Shown: positions 1 to 13,850 of the stretch, one piece after another | Layout: the number at the start of each line of letters is the position of its first letter | Position numbering within the stretch: position 1 is the stretch's first letter | Origin: Pyrocephalus nanus | Taxonomy: Eukaryota > Chordata > Aves > Passeriformes > Tyrannidae | NCBI GenBank assembly: GCA_038380795.1 | Contig: CM076263.1 | Span: 11,646,709 to 11,710,708 of the forward strand | DNA: 64,000 nucleotides | Direction of reading: 5' to 3' | Position numbers and translations under genes: made by a program | The notes under the pieces: model-generated | Databases searched by the model: none | What the model was told of the DNA's origin: nothing | What the model saw: only the letters and a program-made list of their open reading frames with translations

Positions 1-3000
1 TTTGCTAATAGTTCCTCTTTGCAGCTGATATTTTATTTACTGATATATTTAATTCAAGCATGGAAAATTAGTCAGATACCAATAACTTTGTTATCCAGTG
101 GCTGACAAGGGAAATAATGGAACAATTAAACGACCCATTGGAACAGGCTCATTAAACAAATATTGCCACCATTTTACTGGCAGAAGCATCTTCATTAAAA
201 CTGGTTTGGTGTCGTGCAAAGGGAGAAGAAGCAAAGAAAGGGGGTCTGGGAAAGTGAGAAGGAGAATGCAATAATACTTCACAGGACATTTTCCATCACA
301 GCAAATAATATGATATGAAATAATATTTATTTTCTGCTGGAGAGTCAGTGCCAGCAGTGGACTATGTTGAGTTCCCCTCACATGATAGGGATCTTCTCAG
401 TTCATGTCTGAGCGACTTCATAAGTGAAATAAATCATCTTGATTCAGCAACAGAGTAACTCCTCTGAAGTGCTGCGGGGACAATAGGATATTGAGCTCTG
501 ACCTACACAGGATTACAGGTGTTCATGCAGGATCTCCCTGTAAGTCTCCAAAGGCCACAGGAACTAGACAACTGCTTACCATAAGGCATTCACCTAAACA
601 CATCAGCAAACCTGGAAGGAATGCAGCCAAATACAGTCCCTGTGCCAGATGCTCCATCATTCTTTCTTCTGCTGCCATAGTGAGCTCAGTGTTCTGCACA
701 GATCCTGAGATTTTCAATGAAACTTTTATTGTCTTCTTGAGCAGTAAGTAACTAGCTATTTGAACAGATTGTTTGCTCATTTCACAGCTCTTCTGTTTTC
801 CTGATTGAAGTAAGTGGCATTTGTAACAGGAGAGATCAGGTGGGGAAGATATCTCTAGGCAAAGGATATGCCCTGTCTGAATCTGCAAGCAGATGTCTTG
901 AAATTTCTAGATTCCCCTGGGGAATCTATTTCTGCCAGAAACAGCAAGTCTGCCTCAGTCTGAGACTTTCAAGCTCACTCAGCTAAATATCTCGCTGTCT
1001 TCTTAGGTTGTTGTGTCCAACTCATGTTTACAGTCACAGCTCCCTCACAGTGAAATTCTTCCACTACACCTCTGAATGGCCTGTGAAAATCCAGCTTCTG
1101 GCACAAACTGCTTTATCACTTTCATATCATCTGATGTGGGAACCAGATGCCACAAAGCAACCCCACCCCTCCCTTCCCAATCCATACAGGATTCATGTTA
1201 CTTGGAGTAAGAAATCTCTGCCAAGTATAGGTTGGAATAATTTTAATTTCATAGAGTAATTATTCAGCCAATGTAAAATGCATGAGTCAGACATAAAAGG
1301 GATGGCTCAACGAGCAGGCCCAGCAAGGCAGGAGGTCTCTCCACCTGGGACAGGAAGGACTGGTGGGAGCACCTCGGAATGGGCAGGTACTGACTATACT
1401 GACTATACCATGTGTGACAGAGATGGAAGAGGTATTTTTACAATAGAGATAGCATTGTAAGTCTTGTTCTGGCATCTTTGAAGTGCTTTCTGAATGTTAT
1501 AGATTAATTCTGGCCATTTCTGAAAATGTGTGAAGCAAAATGCAAATAGGGCAAAAAAAACAGAACATACAGCAGAGACAGGAAGTTATTGCAGTGTAAC
1601 CCTCCTCATCACCACAAAAAGTGCCTCTGGCATTACCTTGGTACATTCAAGGCTGGCAGGATATATGGAGGTCTTATGAGCCAAGGGAGCAGATACACAA
1701 CTCTGGCATATTTTCCTGTAGCCCTTGGGAGGTCTGTGTTTTCAGCAGCACTTCCTCTCACCCAAGGGGGATAAGAAACTTATTAATGGTTTCAGAATTA
1801 TATTAAGAAAGTGTAAATTATATATCCGTGAAAATCAGCCTCACCCATTCTGTTTTGCATCCCGCAGATCTCTAGCTGGGAGATGCCATCAATCTTCTAT
1901 AGTATTAACTGTGCACTAAGCTGGATAAAACTCCAGTGGTGCCTCTAGAATTCACCGAGGTGCAGAGCCAAAAGGGGTTTTTAGGCCAAGTGGAAATACA
2001 AAGTAACAGCGGGCTGAGGCAGTCACCTCTACCTGGAGCCAAGCGAGTAGTTGGTGTGGCAAAGGGTAGGGATGACCACTGAACAGAAGTGCTGTAACAG
2101 CTGATGATATTCAAATTGTTAGGATCATTGCTAGCTGGGTGGAACAATTACTCCTTCAGGCCCAGAAACAACAAGTCCTGAAGCAGGGTAAAAGCAGCTC
2201 CTATCTATGTGGCTTAGGGGAAGGTTAAATAGGAGTGAGGTGCTAATGCCGTACAGCAGTGTCTTGGGAACAAAGATAAAGAGGTTTCGGTGAAAGCGTG
2301 TGGTCAGTTAATTTCATATGAGAGAAACAGGAGAAATGACTGGATGAAAAGAGGATAGATCAGAAGGACTCAGTTTGATTTGTTATCTATTGATATAAAG
2401 GTAGAAGGCATACAGATCACCAAAAAGTGAAGTGATGCAGCTAAGAACATCTTGTTAATTAAGAGATTAGAATGTTCGAAACATAAAACACCAAGTTCAT
2501 CTTGAGTCTAGCTCACTTTCAGGCTCTATTGATTTTCTTGGGATTATAGTATATATTCTTCACTGAGAGATGTTTAATCAGCTGTTCTGTTCATATAATG
2601 ATTTAAGCATTATTCTGTCCCTACTCATCAACCTCTATACAGGATTGATCCTATCTCATGTCAGAGAGAACGGTGGGACTGCAAACTAGACAGATAATCA
2701 TCTTAGGGGTCAGGTTTTCATATAAGAAAACACAAACAAGAAAACTAAAATCCATGCTGGGTTCAGTATGAATCTGTAGTTACTGCACTGCAGCTCCATG
2801 CCTGGCTTTTCAGTTCTATGTCAAATCTCCCTGGAAGGTCCTTTGCCCAGACTTTGTGCAGGAAAATGTAATTAATACTTCACCTCTAGAGCAACATTGT
2901 AGTAATATCATTCCTGTGGGCAAAGGCAAGCAGATTTATGGTCACTGGGTGAGCTACAGGAAACTTCTCCCTGAGTGCTCTGGGTGCATAGCACTTGTAA

Positions 3001-3420
3001 AGCAAAACTACTTCCCCTGCCCTTCTTTCACCACAGGCTGGGTGTTATAAAGCTCACATGTTGGAAAAGCAAGGTTTATGGGGTTCACAAATAACACAAT
3101 CTGAATTAACATAAAAGAGAACTGATAAACTCCTGCTACTACGAAGACTTACCCAAAGAGCCAGAGAGAAGTTTTAGACAATCAGTCTCATCACTTTACC
3201 ACAGAGCAGTAACACTGTGAGAGAAGATGCTGCCTCTTGCAAATCTGGTTCAACACATGAGCAAATAAGGTGTTAGGCAGTAGACAGAAACAGCAAAGTT
3301 TAATTTTACACAAATTGGCAAATTTCAGAATAACTCCAGCTTCTCTGTGTGGGTCACTGTAAACTGTTTCTTCCAAAACTAAGACTTTTTAAGACATCAA
3401 TAATTACTCTGGTTATGGTC
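1..3420. other. AT-rich intergenic DNA, no gene recognised
   Basis: No open reading frame here is longer than about 120 codons, and none shows a recognisable domain, a coding-like composition or flanking splice sites in a consistent frame. There is a tiny duplication of an ACTGACTAT unit near 1391-1408. I see no known repeat family or RNA gene. A diverged old repeat or a conserved non-coding element could be present and would not be visible by eye. Confidence 0.6.
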
Positions 3421-3661
3421 CAAAGCTGCACCAGACTGGATGTTAGGAAGCATTTCTTCACTGAGAGTGTGGTCAAACAGTGGAACAGACTTCCTAGAGA
3501 GATGGTCAATGCCCCAGGTCTGTCTTTTCCAGAGGAATTTGAACAATGGCTTTAACTTTTGGTCAGCCCTGAAGTGATCAGGTAGCTAGACTAGATGGTC
3601 ACTGTAGGTGCCTTCCAACTGAATGATTCTAGTCTGGTCTAGTCTAGTCTAGTGTAAAAAA
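3421..3661 (+). mobile_element. CR1 LINE fragment, 3' end, plus strand
   Basis: This is a 5'-truncated copy of the 3' end of a CR1 non-LTR retrotransposon. The conserved block around 3445-3505 (gatgttaggaag, atttcttcac, then gtggtcaaacagtggaacag) is characteristic. Translated, it gives remnants of the C-terminus of the CR1 reverse-transcriptase ORF, with a WNRLPREMV-like stretch. The end, near 3594-3630, carries the usual gatggtc...ccttccaact...gaatgattct signature. It finishes in an unusual (ctagt)n-like tail at about 3629-3654 rather than plain ATTCTATGA units. The copy is diverged and cannot be functional. Confidence 0.88.
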
Positions 3662-6600
3662 AGAATGTGGAATCCATTTGAAGTACAACATGCACTTTCT
3701 CCAGATTTCTTTCTAGCTGCTTGTATCCTTCCCAGGAAAATTACACCAAAGACAAGTCCATGGAAGTAACAGAAATGCTACAGGGTGGCTGTTTTTCAGT
3801 GGGGAGGGACAGATATTTTTGAAATGTTTGAGCACAGTGTAGTCCAACACAAAGCGTTCCAGATTCCCAAGTGTAAGTTTTAGCTTCTTCACTAGGGAGA
3901 AATAATAGCATGCAACATACCCAGAGAAAAGAGGTGTGTACAAGTCATAGAATAACAAAAAATCCAGAGCCTTGCCTATAACCTTCTGTATTACCCAATC
4001 AGACTGAACCTGCATGTGTGCTTCAGATCAGATGAAAGGATTTATATGTATCACGTCTCATTCCTTCTGCTGTTGTGTCATTCTCTTCTAACTCAGCTCT
4101 GGGAATTTTAACCCTGCTTGTGTTGTATAGGTGATTGTTCATTGAGATTAGGGTCCTCTTTAATTTCCAACTAGAAGCTCAGGGCACTGAGCATGTATGG
4201 TTCATACAGCATTGGGAAAGAAATGGGCAAGCATCCCTCCCAACAGTGTGCAACTCACTGCGCCAAAGGTGTCTCTTTTGGAAAAGCCCATATGGTTCTT
4301 TCCTTGTGCATCTGCTGAAGAAAATAAATGTACTTCCTAGCATCAAAACATGGCAGCTGGACTGACTGTCCTCACCCCAATACAATGCAAGTGCCACACA
4401 AAATCCCAAGACTACAGAAAAATCAGCAATGTGGTTCTACTTGTTTTATTGGTCTTTCCAGTCAAGAAGTCCTGTCAGCACAGATCTCTAAAGTTACAGC
4501 TCTTCTGCACATGAGCAAGATTAGTCTCATGCTGCAATAAATCCTGGGCCAATTGGGCTGAAACAAGACACAGGGTAAGATGTTCATGGTGCAGGGGTCA
4601 CAGGGAGGTTAGCAGGCATTAGTGGTTTTTTAGCAACTGCTGTTTCTCAGGCTAGAGCTGGGTCAGGCTCCACTGTAGCCAGTGAAGCTCTGAGCACTCA
4701 GCAGGCCAAGCAAAGAAGCTCATTAAAAACAAGGAAAAAGGGGGAGTGGAGGAGAGAGGAATGACAAGAGAGCAATGAGAAGAACATAGCCAGTTGTGGT
4801 ACAATGTAAATCTCCTGCTGGCTTTAAACTCAAAGGTAGCCATGATCCAATTGTTCAGGAGAGCAAACAGGGAGCAGAATTAGCAGGAGACAAATGTTAA
4901 GAAAAATAAGTGACTGCCACTGAAGTATCTGTTGATTTTTGCATTTAATGCTTCAAATACATCAACTTTACTTGAGATTTTTTGTGTGCATTTGCTGGTT
5001 GCTCTTTCCATTAAGAGTTAAATGTCTCCTGATTGTAAGGTACTGGACAGTCAAATATGTATTTTCAGACTTTCTCCAAAATGAAAACAACAGTCTTGAG
5101 ACAATCTTCCAAAAAGCTTATCTTTATGGCAAACACTATCATAACCTTCTTCTTTTTTCAGGTTACATCTGGTGCAACATTGTTGATTTCCTTTGCCTAC
5201 CTCAGTTATACTCTGGAACTACCCATACGAGTGTAAGAGAGAGAAAAAAAATCCTTTGCAAGGCTGAAGCAATTACAAGGAATGTAAAAAGACCTGCCTT
5301 TCTTTCTCCCAAAAATATACAGCAACTTCAAGGCTATTTCCATTATCTTCAGAGTTTCAGCCTTTGAAGGTGTCACTGGAAGTGTTCTAGAAAGCATGTT
5401 GTCCTCTATTGACCTCACGTGCAGCAGTTTCGGAGGCTGCTCTCTGCAAATGGAAGACATGAGCTGGCCAGAAGCCCTGCACTGGTGCTCATGTCCTCCA
5501 TTAGTGTATGGAAGTATTTTGTTCCTCCACCTGCTATGAGACCCCTCTGACAGTATCACCACCACAAAGGTAGGTGGTGACTGAATGGGTGAGAAATCCA
5601 AGAGGAGAAAAAATCCCGAAATGCACCTAAGTCCGCTCCTCTCCAAACTTCCAACCTGACTGCAGGCACATGCACCCCATGAGCTTCACCTCGTTTTCTC
5701 TAATTTAGAAGTCAAAATGGAAATATCTTCTTACAAATACCAGAAAGAGAAAGAAAAAAAAAAAAAACACGAAACACTGAAAAAGCCTCAAAAATAAAGT
5801 TTTGTATTTCACCACTTTCTGCTTTAAGATAAATGATAAATAATCCAATCATTTAGATGACACATTACTTTTCATTTCATATTTAGGAGAAACAAATTAG
5901 CTTGGTGCTTATCTGAAGCTTGTTTATCATATTTGACAAGTACATATCTGAAGTACCTACACGAAGTACGTACAAAATGGTGGTGGCGTATCTTTGATCG
6001 CAGCCTTGCTTGGCTGCCTTGATTGTTTCACTTTCAGTTCCAGATAGACTTCTGGGAGTGATTTTAGGACATGTTTTGAAACTGTTCCTTGCTCAGGTAT
6101 GTTAAAGCCCCACCATTCGTGCTTCTTCTTTCCAAAGAAAAAGAATAAGCCACTGCCTTATAGAGCAAATAAACATCTTAAAATGCTCAAGAAATGTCAA
6201 GAGCAAGAAGAAGGACTGGCAATATATTGCTTGATGCTCTAATATATTTCTAAAAAAATCACCAGTTGGGGACGTGATTTAATGGGCATGCACACAAACT
6301 TGCAGTTCCCTGTGACCCAAGACTCCATGCTAAGAACAGTCTCAAGGGAAATTTTAGTTATTCCTGTCTATGACTTGTCTTCTAAAGTCAGCTTCTGCCT
6401 GGCTGGTATAACCAGTGGTCAGGTTGTGCATCTTCTCCCTTGGTCACACATTGCTTGTAGCAAGAAGACATGGAGATTTTGTAGAACAATGTTGGCATCC
6501 CAAGCTCACAAACCAGGCCACAAGATGTCCTGTGAAGCAGAGGCTTTTATTTCTGCTTCAAATTGTGGGCATGCTATGGCAAAGAAGAAAATGGCACTAA

Positions 6601-7440
6601 TTATTCTTCTCCCTTTTTTCAATAAAATGGGAGTAGACTGAATTCAGCCAACTGAATTCAGTATATTGACACAGGTGTGAACCAGTAACACTGAAAGTAA
6701 ACTCATGTCAACTAATTTGAACACAACCACAAGATAAAATTTTACAGAGTGAATAATTAGCAGAAAATTCTGCTTTGTTTTCTCACAGAAACTAATGTAG
6801 TTTATCTGCTTAAAGCAGGGGTGCATGCTCCTAGACTTTGTGAATAAACAGATGTATTTGGAGAGCTTCACAGCATGATAAAAAAGTGCAATTTGGTGAG
6901 AAATGCAGAGTGTTATTGTTACTTATTTCTGTTTATGCATTCTAGGAAGGTAAATGCAGGCACAATTAAAATATTCACCTTGCAGTCATAACATACAGTG
7001 ACTTCTGCAGGAAAACTATATGCAACAGAGAGATTACCACAATATATAGATCTTTGTACAAACAGCACAAAACTCTTTTAATTATATCTATTAATGTTTT
7101 ATTGCAAGCATGCTGTTTGTGCTTACCATAAGGATGATTATACTTGTTATCTTCAAAATCAAATTCCCTCTTGTAAAGCATCATATTGAAAGACTTTTAG
7201 GACAAAAGATGGTATTATTTGCTATGGGTTTTTTTAGGACATAAAATGACTACAGTTTGTTTCAAAATTATTTCTGCAATTGTTCCAAAAGAACTAATTT
7301 CTATCAGTTGAATGATGGTGTATTAAACAAGAGTAGAAAATGCTGCTTAATACTGAACTGTAATATTATTGCTATGTTAACTGTATTTTCTCTATTTAAT
7401 TTCTCATGGTACAAAAAGTATTTTAAATTACCAAATCATA
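3662..7440. other. AT-rich intergenic DNA, no gene recognised
   Basis: The longest frames (142 codons at 4939-5367 plus, 146 codons at 5206-5646 minus) overlap each other on opposite strands. They have the composition of random AT-rich DNA and match no family I know. An A-run at about 5756-5767 is the only simple repeat of note. Confidence 0.55.
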
Positions 7441-7454
7441 CCGCCAGAGGGCAA
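7441..7454 (+). promoter_or_regulatory. candidate CTCF binding site, plus orientation
   Basis: The 14 bases CCGCCAGAGGGCAA fit the CTCF core consensus CCASYAGRKGGCRS at 12 of 14 positions by hand, including the full AGAGGGCA half. CTCF is the zinc-finger protein that anchors chromatin loops with cohesin, and motif orientation matters for loop pairing. A single motif in AT-rich DNA is suggestive only, and binding cannot be judged from sequence. Confidence 0.4.
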
Positions 7455-10400
7455 TATGATAGAGTCGATTTTACAACGTGTATTACGGAGAAACCATGAG
7501 CTCTAAAACTCTTCTTGTATATTAAAAATCCTTTTAAAAAACTCAAAAGACATTATCTCATATACATTTTCACCACTTTAATTTTCAAGAAAACGAGAAA
7601 CTTTACTGCACATCAATATACCAAAGGAAAAACACCAAGAGAGACCAGAATATGGGAAAGAAGATGTTCTAGAGAAAATTACAAAAAAAGAGAACAAAGC
7701 CTCAGTAACAATTCCTGTTGTTCCAACTCACTGAATTTGCACTGCAAGGTAGTGTGGGATTCTGGGGGTCTGGAAGGAGAAAAAACTATGATTACTCAGT
7801 ACCTTTTCAGGCAGGGAATGATGTTTAACTGACTATAAATAAGGACAAACTTGAGATAACTTTGAAAATTTGTTGAAAAGCAGCAATCAGGTAGAAAAGC
7901 ACATTCTGCCTTTACTACTGCTGGCAAGAAATGTATATAGAGTCTTTTCTAATCACATATATAACTACTGCCTTACAGAAGAAACCTGAAACTGTGTTTA
8001 TTTTAGAGCTGTCAGTTCAGTAAACCTAAGGAAGCTGAAATGCAACTGATTGAGTTACTGATCAAAATGGAGGGGGAGAGAACTACAGGGAAATTGATAA
8101 ATAAAAAAGAGTAGACAATTTCAGAAGTTGCGTTTATTCTTACAAAACTGAGACAGGACTCTTCATTTCATGTCATTTGCCTACACTGTAGTTTGCTTTC
8201 CACTTTAGGTTTTACGTAAAACTCGGATTGAGTTACAAAGAAATGCCATTTGGAGGCATGCCTGTAAGAGGACACTTTTAGAAAAGACAGGATTTCCATA
8301 GTCCAGAAAACAGGGGTTTGTGCACAACCAGTACCTAGACAGTCTTGATGTCCATTTAAGATCACTCAGGTCAAATGAGGAAAGGAAGAGATTCACCTCA
8401 ATACCCACTACAGCAGTAAGTTCTCAGCTTCTTACATTGAAACCACAAGGGTACCAGCTTACGAGCAAATGCCCCACTTAGGAGTTCTTCAAATGACTCC
8501 TTTCCCACATATGAAAACTATTACAGAAATTACACTCTCCCTGGCTTCAGTATGGTAACATTTATACTAATGTAATTAAAAGGGCCCAAAGACCTGGCTG
8601 GAATCCCTCACTGAAACTTAAGAAACCATAACTTGTGTGTGCTCCATATAAAATGGACAACATGAGGTACAGGAATAGTATGTTATCAGTGAGGATGGAA
8701 GGCACATTCCATCCACAGGTTTGCAGGGTTCTCAAAGCCTTGCAAAATCAGCTACCTTTTATAAACATCAGATATAGTAAGTGCTTATTTTGTGCAGACA
8801 GACAGGCCTTTCTAGAAAATAACTTGTCATCAAGACAGATAATGAAACTGACTGCAAGCTTTGTGCAGTGGAAATGTGTTCACCAGAGAGAATCACAAGA
8901 AAAATACCTCAGAAGACAACAGAGTTGCAGCACTGGTGATACTTTGCTTTTAGATGTTGTATTCCATCTAAGAAAAGCATTCCCAAAATGTGGGAAAATA
9001 TTTGAAAACAATGAAGAGATAGTATCTTAGCCAAGGCCACATCAAGAATCAAAGACTTAGAAACAAAAATCCACATCTGCTGCCAACTGGTCTGCTCCCC
9101 AATGTTTGCCACCTTTCTTGCTAAAAGCACTGTTTTCACTTGGCACTCTCCCCTTCACTGAGAGTGATCTGAAGCTGTCTTTTGCACAAGCTGAATTCAC
9201 ATCCATCAGGACGTTCTGCTTCATCATTAGTTGTAATATGTGCCCATCATTAGTTATAATATGCAAAATATATATATTCCAGTCATTTGTGGGGGCAATA
9301 CAGGTGCATTCAACTTCTAGAGGAGTCACTGTCTAACTCACAGCAGATTTTACATGCTCAAGAAAGGCTCAAAAGTAGTCTGCAGAGCCATGCCTGGAGA
9401 ACACATCTGTGTCCGAGTGGCTTAGCCCAGCACCATAAAGAACAGAAACACCACAAACCTGCTGAAACTCTAAGTTTTTTCAGACCTACATTCTGGTCCC
9501 CAGGCATCTTTTGGATTTCAGTTAGATTCAGCATAATTCAATGGCTGTGAAAGGGCTGTGATGAGGAGGGGACAAAAGAGGAAAGCTATTTAGGAACATG
9601 GCTTGGCTGGAATTCCACCACTGTTTGATGCTTGAGTACTCACACCTGTGTCAAAATAGACCTGAGATGCATCTTCGGGGCACACTGCAATGAGAAACTA
9701 CTGACACATCACACTTTTAATCATAGAACACCAGTTAGTCATGGTTTTACTAGCAGTGCTATGGCACTTGTAGTAACTAATTCCTTTGTCCCCGACAAAG
9801 CATATTACTTAGTGCAATTCTCAAATGCAAACCAGGACATTTAATGGCAATACACAGAGCGGTCTTGAATGGTCAGATTTGTCCTAGATGGTGCTTAAAA
9901 TGAGCACTGAAGGCCAGAAGTGTACTTTATGCTTTGATTTCTTTCCAAGTTAGAAAGTTGTCAATACTCTCCTACCTCTGGGGTGCAGTATTGGACAGTT
10001 AAAGCAAACTGGAATCCTTACAGCACAATAGAGCAGAACTGATGTCTCTTCCAAGCTTTGTTGGTTTTGTAACTGTCAGTTTGACAGGTGCTGCTTTTTA
10101 TTATTTTTTAAGTCTTTTTAGAAGAAAAAACTGTAATACAATTTTCACCTTCTTAACTTGAAGCACACAACTTTTCTGAAGTACGTGTTAGGTCTCCTGC
10201 AGCCTGGTTACCTAGAGCTAGGTAAAGACACACATGGCAGACCATTAATGCATGAAAGGGATCTGGACCTTACATCACTGTCTGTTATTTCCACACAAAC
10301 AGTCCCTCAACTGAATGGAAAACTTAACTTGAAATGTTCAGAAGTTTACTATTTATTAATATGGACATGATGCTGTCACATGTAAGAACAGTTCTTGCCA

Positions 10401-12287
10401 AAAGTCAGCCTTGCAGTAGTTAAAGACTGAGTCACTCTATTCAGTACAAATAGAGGAGGGTGCCACCAAAATGAATTATATGTCAGTAACAGAAAGATTG
10501 TGGGGATAACAGAGAGAAAAATTAGACCACACTTACAGCCACATACAAGCACTGTACATTTATAGCACCAAGTTTAGCCATGTCCCAGACAGTGAATCAA
10601 ATGTCATCTAAACTGTGCTGACTTGAGGTGACTTATGCATGTCCCACAACAGCTAGTACAACTGCTCAGGTACCTCAAGCTTGAGTTTATGTAACTCTCT
10701 GGACTACACTTCAGAAGACAATTAAAAAAAATTACAGTAAATGTATTAGGAGTACAAATAGCAGGACCAGAAATACACAAGATCTAAACTTCTTTTTCAC
10801 TGAGGAACCTAATTCTTAAAAAGATTTATGTCTACTTCTGAAATTTTGTTTTAATAATAAATAAATTAATCAATATTAAACTTGGAGCCCTTACCAGCTT
10901 CTTCTGTTCAAAACTAGTATTTTAAATCTGCAAAAATATTTTACCCGCAGCCCTAGTGATGAGCTATCTCAGATTTTAACTCCTTTGCTGAAGTACCAGT
11001 GGCTCTTTAAGTCCCTTAGTATTGTTTACACTTTCCAATATCTTCTTATGATCTTGGCAGAAGAGTCACATCCCTCAAGGGACTGACCCTAAAGGCTATT
11101 TGTATGAGAGTTTAAGAATTGCACTTTTAAGTCTCTCCCATGGTGTCAATTTAGCTTAATTAAACTTGGATGACGTGACTGTACCTATTCCTTCTTCTCA
11201 AATCATTCTCCCACTACTGGCCTTAGAACTTCGTGATGCAGAGTTGTATTGTGGCATTTGTGAGCAATTTGACTGAAAAGGGAACAGGAAAGCAAAGATA
11301 CTCGATGACATCTTCCTGTGGAATCTGTCACATAAGCCTGCTCTATCGACACCCCTGTTCAGAACTTCGCAAAAAGGAAAGAGTGGAGGAATAGAAAAAA
11401 ATAATCAGCTCATTCAATTCCCTCTAAAACTACACATTTTCTATCTTGATCTGTGTGACAAAATAGCTTTGAGCTCTGCAGAGCATATCTGTTTGTTACT
11501 TTTCATTAGCATACAATGGCAGCAAGCCTTGGCATTTGTTATTTCAGGTAGTATTGCTCTCTAAATGCCTACAAGTCTGGAGCTCTTCTTATAAATGTTT
11601 CCAGCACATTTACATGGCTGCAATAATGTTCAAACAACCAGATTTCCCTTCTCCAATTTACTTTTGCAAACACTTCCTCATTTAATATTTTTAATGAGAA
11701 ATTGCTGAGCTAAAGGGAATCTCAGATTATGGGTGTTTTAAAACTTAATATCACAAAATCTGCCAGAGCATTTAAAAAAAATTTTTTTATTATTTCAAAT
11801 AGAATAACAGTGTGCTAAAGAAGAAAAACAATCCCTGCAGGGTTTGCAACCCATCCACTGAATATTTTTTAAATATGGAGATTTTAAATAACTTCTGAGA
11901 AGTTAAACTATATCCAAAACAAAACCAGAAAGATATGAAACCTTCTTTCAATTAAGTAACATAGTTAAAGGAATGTTTTGCACCTTCCAGTTTTAAATAA
12001 CTCTAAAAAATCAATCACTGGCAATAAAGCCGAAAGTTAGGAGAGCAGTTGTGACCAGTATGACAGACCTTTTTGCTGGGCTGGAATAAGGTGAACAAGA
12101 AATGTGGGTCTCCTATTTAGAATACTTGCTTCATTCTGCTTCTGTTATTGTAGTGTTTTCTCAGCTTAGTCCTTAATTAGTCCTTAGACAAACTCATCTT
12201 GAATATGGGCCTCAGGCTATGACACAGATGTAAACACAGTAATGAACATTTTGGTTAACCTCTCTACAGGGGGAACAAGGCTTTCCA
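7455..12287. other. AT-rich intergenic DNA, no gene recognised
   Basis: Only short, unsupported reading frames occur here. The best, 131 codons at 8635-9030 plus, has no recognisable domain. A 23-base tandem duplication lies at 9222-9267 and is listed separately. An A8T7 near-palindrome lies near 11773-11788. Confidence 0.55.
9222..9267. repeat. two-copy 23-bp tandem duplication
   Basis: Two adjacent 23-base units begin at 9222 and 9245. Both start catcattagtt and continue with near-identical TAATATG sequence, with only a few differences. This is a local tandem duplication with no sign of being part of a larger array. Confidence 0.75.
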
Positions 12288-12301
12288 GCTTCCTCTAGTG
12301 G
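12288..12301 (-). promoter_or_regulatory. candidate CTCF binding site, minus orientation
   Basis: GCTTCCTCTAGTGG on the plus strand fits the reverse complement of the CTCF core consensus at 12 of 14 positions by hand, with an intact CTAGTGG end. This is weaker than the site at 7441 because the GCC block is changed to TTC. With that plus-orientation site it would form a convergent pair about 4.8 kb apart, if both are bound. Confidence 0.3.
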
Positions 12302-13850
12302 GCAGGTAACAGAAAATCTTTGGTGCCACAGCAAAGATTGGTGATTTGGCAACTGAATTCCTAATATCTGAATTCTGTCCATGAGATATATGAGCTTCTA
12401 AGCTACGTGAGCAGAAACCTGGATCACCACCCTGGAGAACAGCTAGGGTCTTGCTACAAAAGTGCTTTTGCTGCTGAGCGTTATGGAGCAATCTGCTAGT
12501 ATCAAGGAAGCATTTAATTTCTTTTACTTATCATCAAAAATTCACACTCTAGTAATCTCTCCAAGGTTTAAATATTCAGGTCAGCTTCCTAAGAACCGTT
12601 AGAAAAACTCAGTAGCAACAACTCTTGTCACTAAGGTAATGTGTTGCAGGAACAGTGAATGTTACTATGTAACAGGACAGCAATTCTTTTGCAGTTGCAA
12701 GAGATTTCCTTTTTATAGTATAAAGGAAATATGTAGCTTTAACTAGAAAAAAGACTTCTGTAAAATGTAATTGAAAAGAATATATATTGTGTTTATGAGA
12801 GTGAGAGACAAAGTGTGGAAAAGATTTGCCTGAGGCCCCAGAACTTCTATGACCAGAGCTACTTGTAGACTTCTGTGACAGACTGTGGCTGTTTTAACAG
12901 ACTTTGGATTTAGAACCCAGAAGAAAGAGATGTTGAGCTTTACACAGGTTCAGCCACATGGCCAAGCCTGCTTGCAGCATATGCTGATTTAAATGCTTGG
13001 ACTTCATACAGATAGTTTCTCATTCAGAGTAATGAGATTTTTAAGCTATTACAAAGATGTTGCTAACGCTACAGCTGCCCAACCAGCATATATTTTCCCA
13101 GTTTTTGTATTGTGCTCTCAGGAACATTTTGTAATGACTATTTTTCTGCGGTGCCAACAAGAGCCATATGCCTTTTTTCATTGTAAATGACAGCCTTAAC
13201 TTTCACCTGTGCTTGCTAAAATTCCACACTGCAGAAGAAAGAACAAACAGGGAATGGAAATACTTCTTCTAGAGATGCTAAGTAAAAGAAAAAATAATTG
13301 ACAATTAGATGTAGATTGACAACATCTTGACAACATTCACTGCACAAACAAAAGTATGTGCTGGATTCCACAAGTTAACAGAGCTGATAAGCAGCCTAAA
13401 TACCAAAGAGCATTAATTTGCATTTAAAGTTCAAAGTGTAGCCATGCTATGAATATGTATTAATAGATTCTTTCTAGGCAAATAAAGGTGGATACATTCC
13501 ACCAATTTTACCTTCCTCTTGCCATCAGGTAAATCTGAGAGATATTGTATAGGAGAAGTCAGTCTTTCCTTGTTGGAAATGCACAGATGGATCCTAATGA
13601 TGCTTACTTCTCTTAACAATACATTATATTAAAATTTTAAAATGTTAAACACACTTAGTAGAGGTATATTTGCATTACCCCTCCCTGTCAATGTCATCCT
13701 GGGGTGTTCTGTCTTACGACTGCTTGTTTGTGCCATTGCTAAACCATTATTCACGGAAACAATGCTATAATCCTGCTTTTCTAGTACATTGGAAAGTCGC
13801 TAAGGTTTTATGAACATTTAAATAGATAGTTTTAGGCACAGTGAATGTCT
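12302..13850. other. AT-rich intergenic DNA, no gene recognised
   Basis: There are no reading frames longer than about 70 codons and no recognisable repeat. I see nothing to annotate. Confidence 0.55.

Noticed and set aside
3349..3555. 68-codon plus-strand frame with a WNRLPRE-like stretch
   Set aside because: Decayed C-terminus of the CR1 reverse-transcriptase ORF, not a host gene.
5206..5646. 146-codon minus-strand frame
   Set aside because: Overlaps a 142-codon plus-strand frame over part of its length, and neither has a recognisable domain or coding signature.
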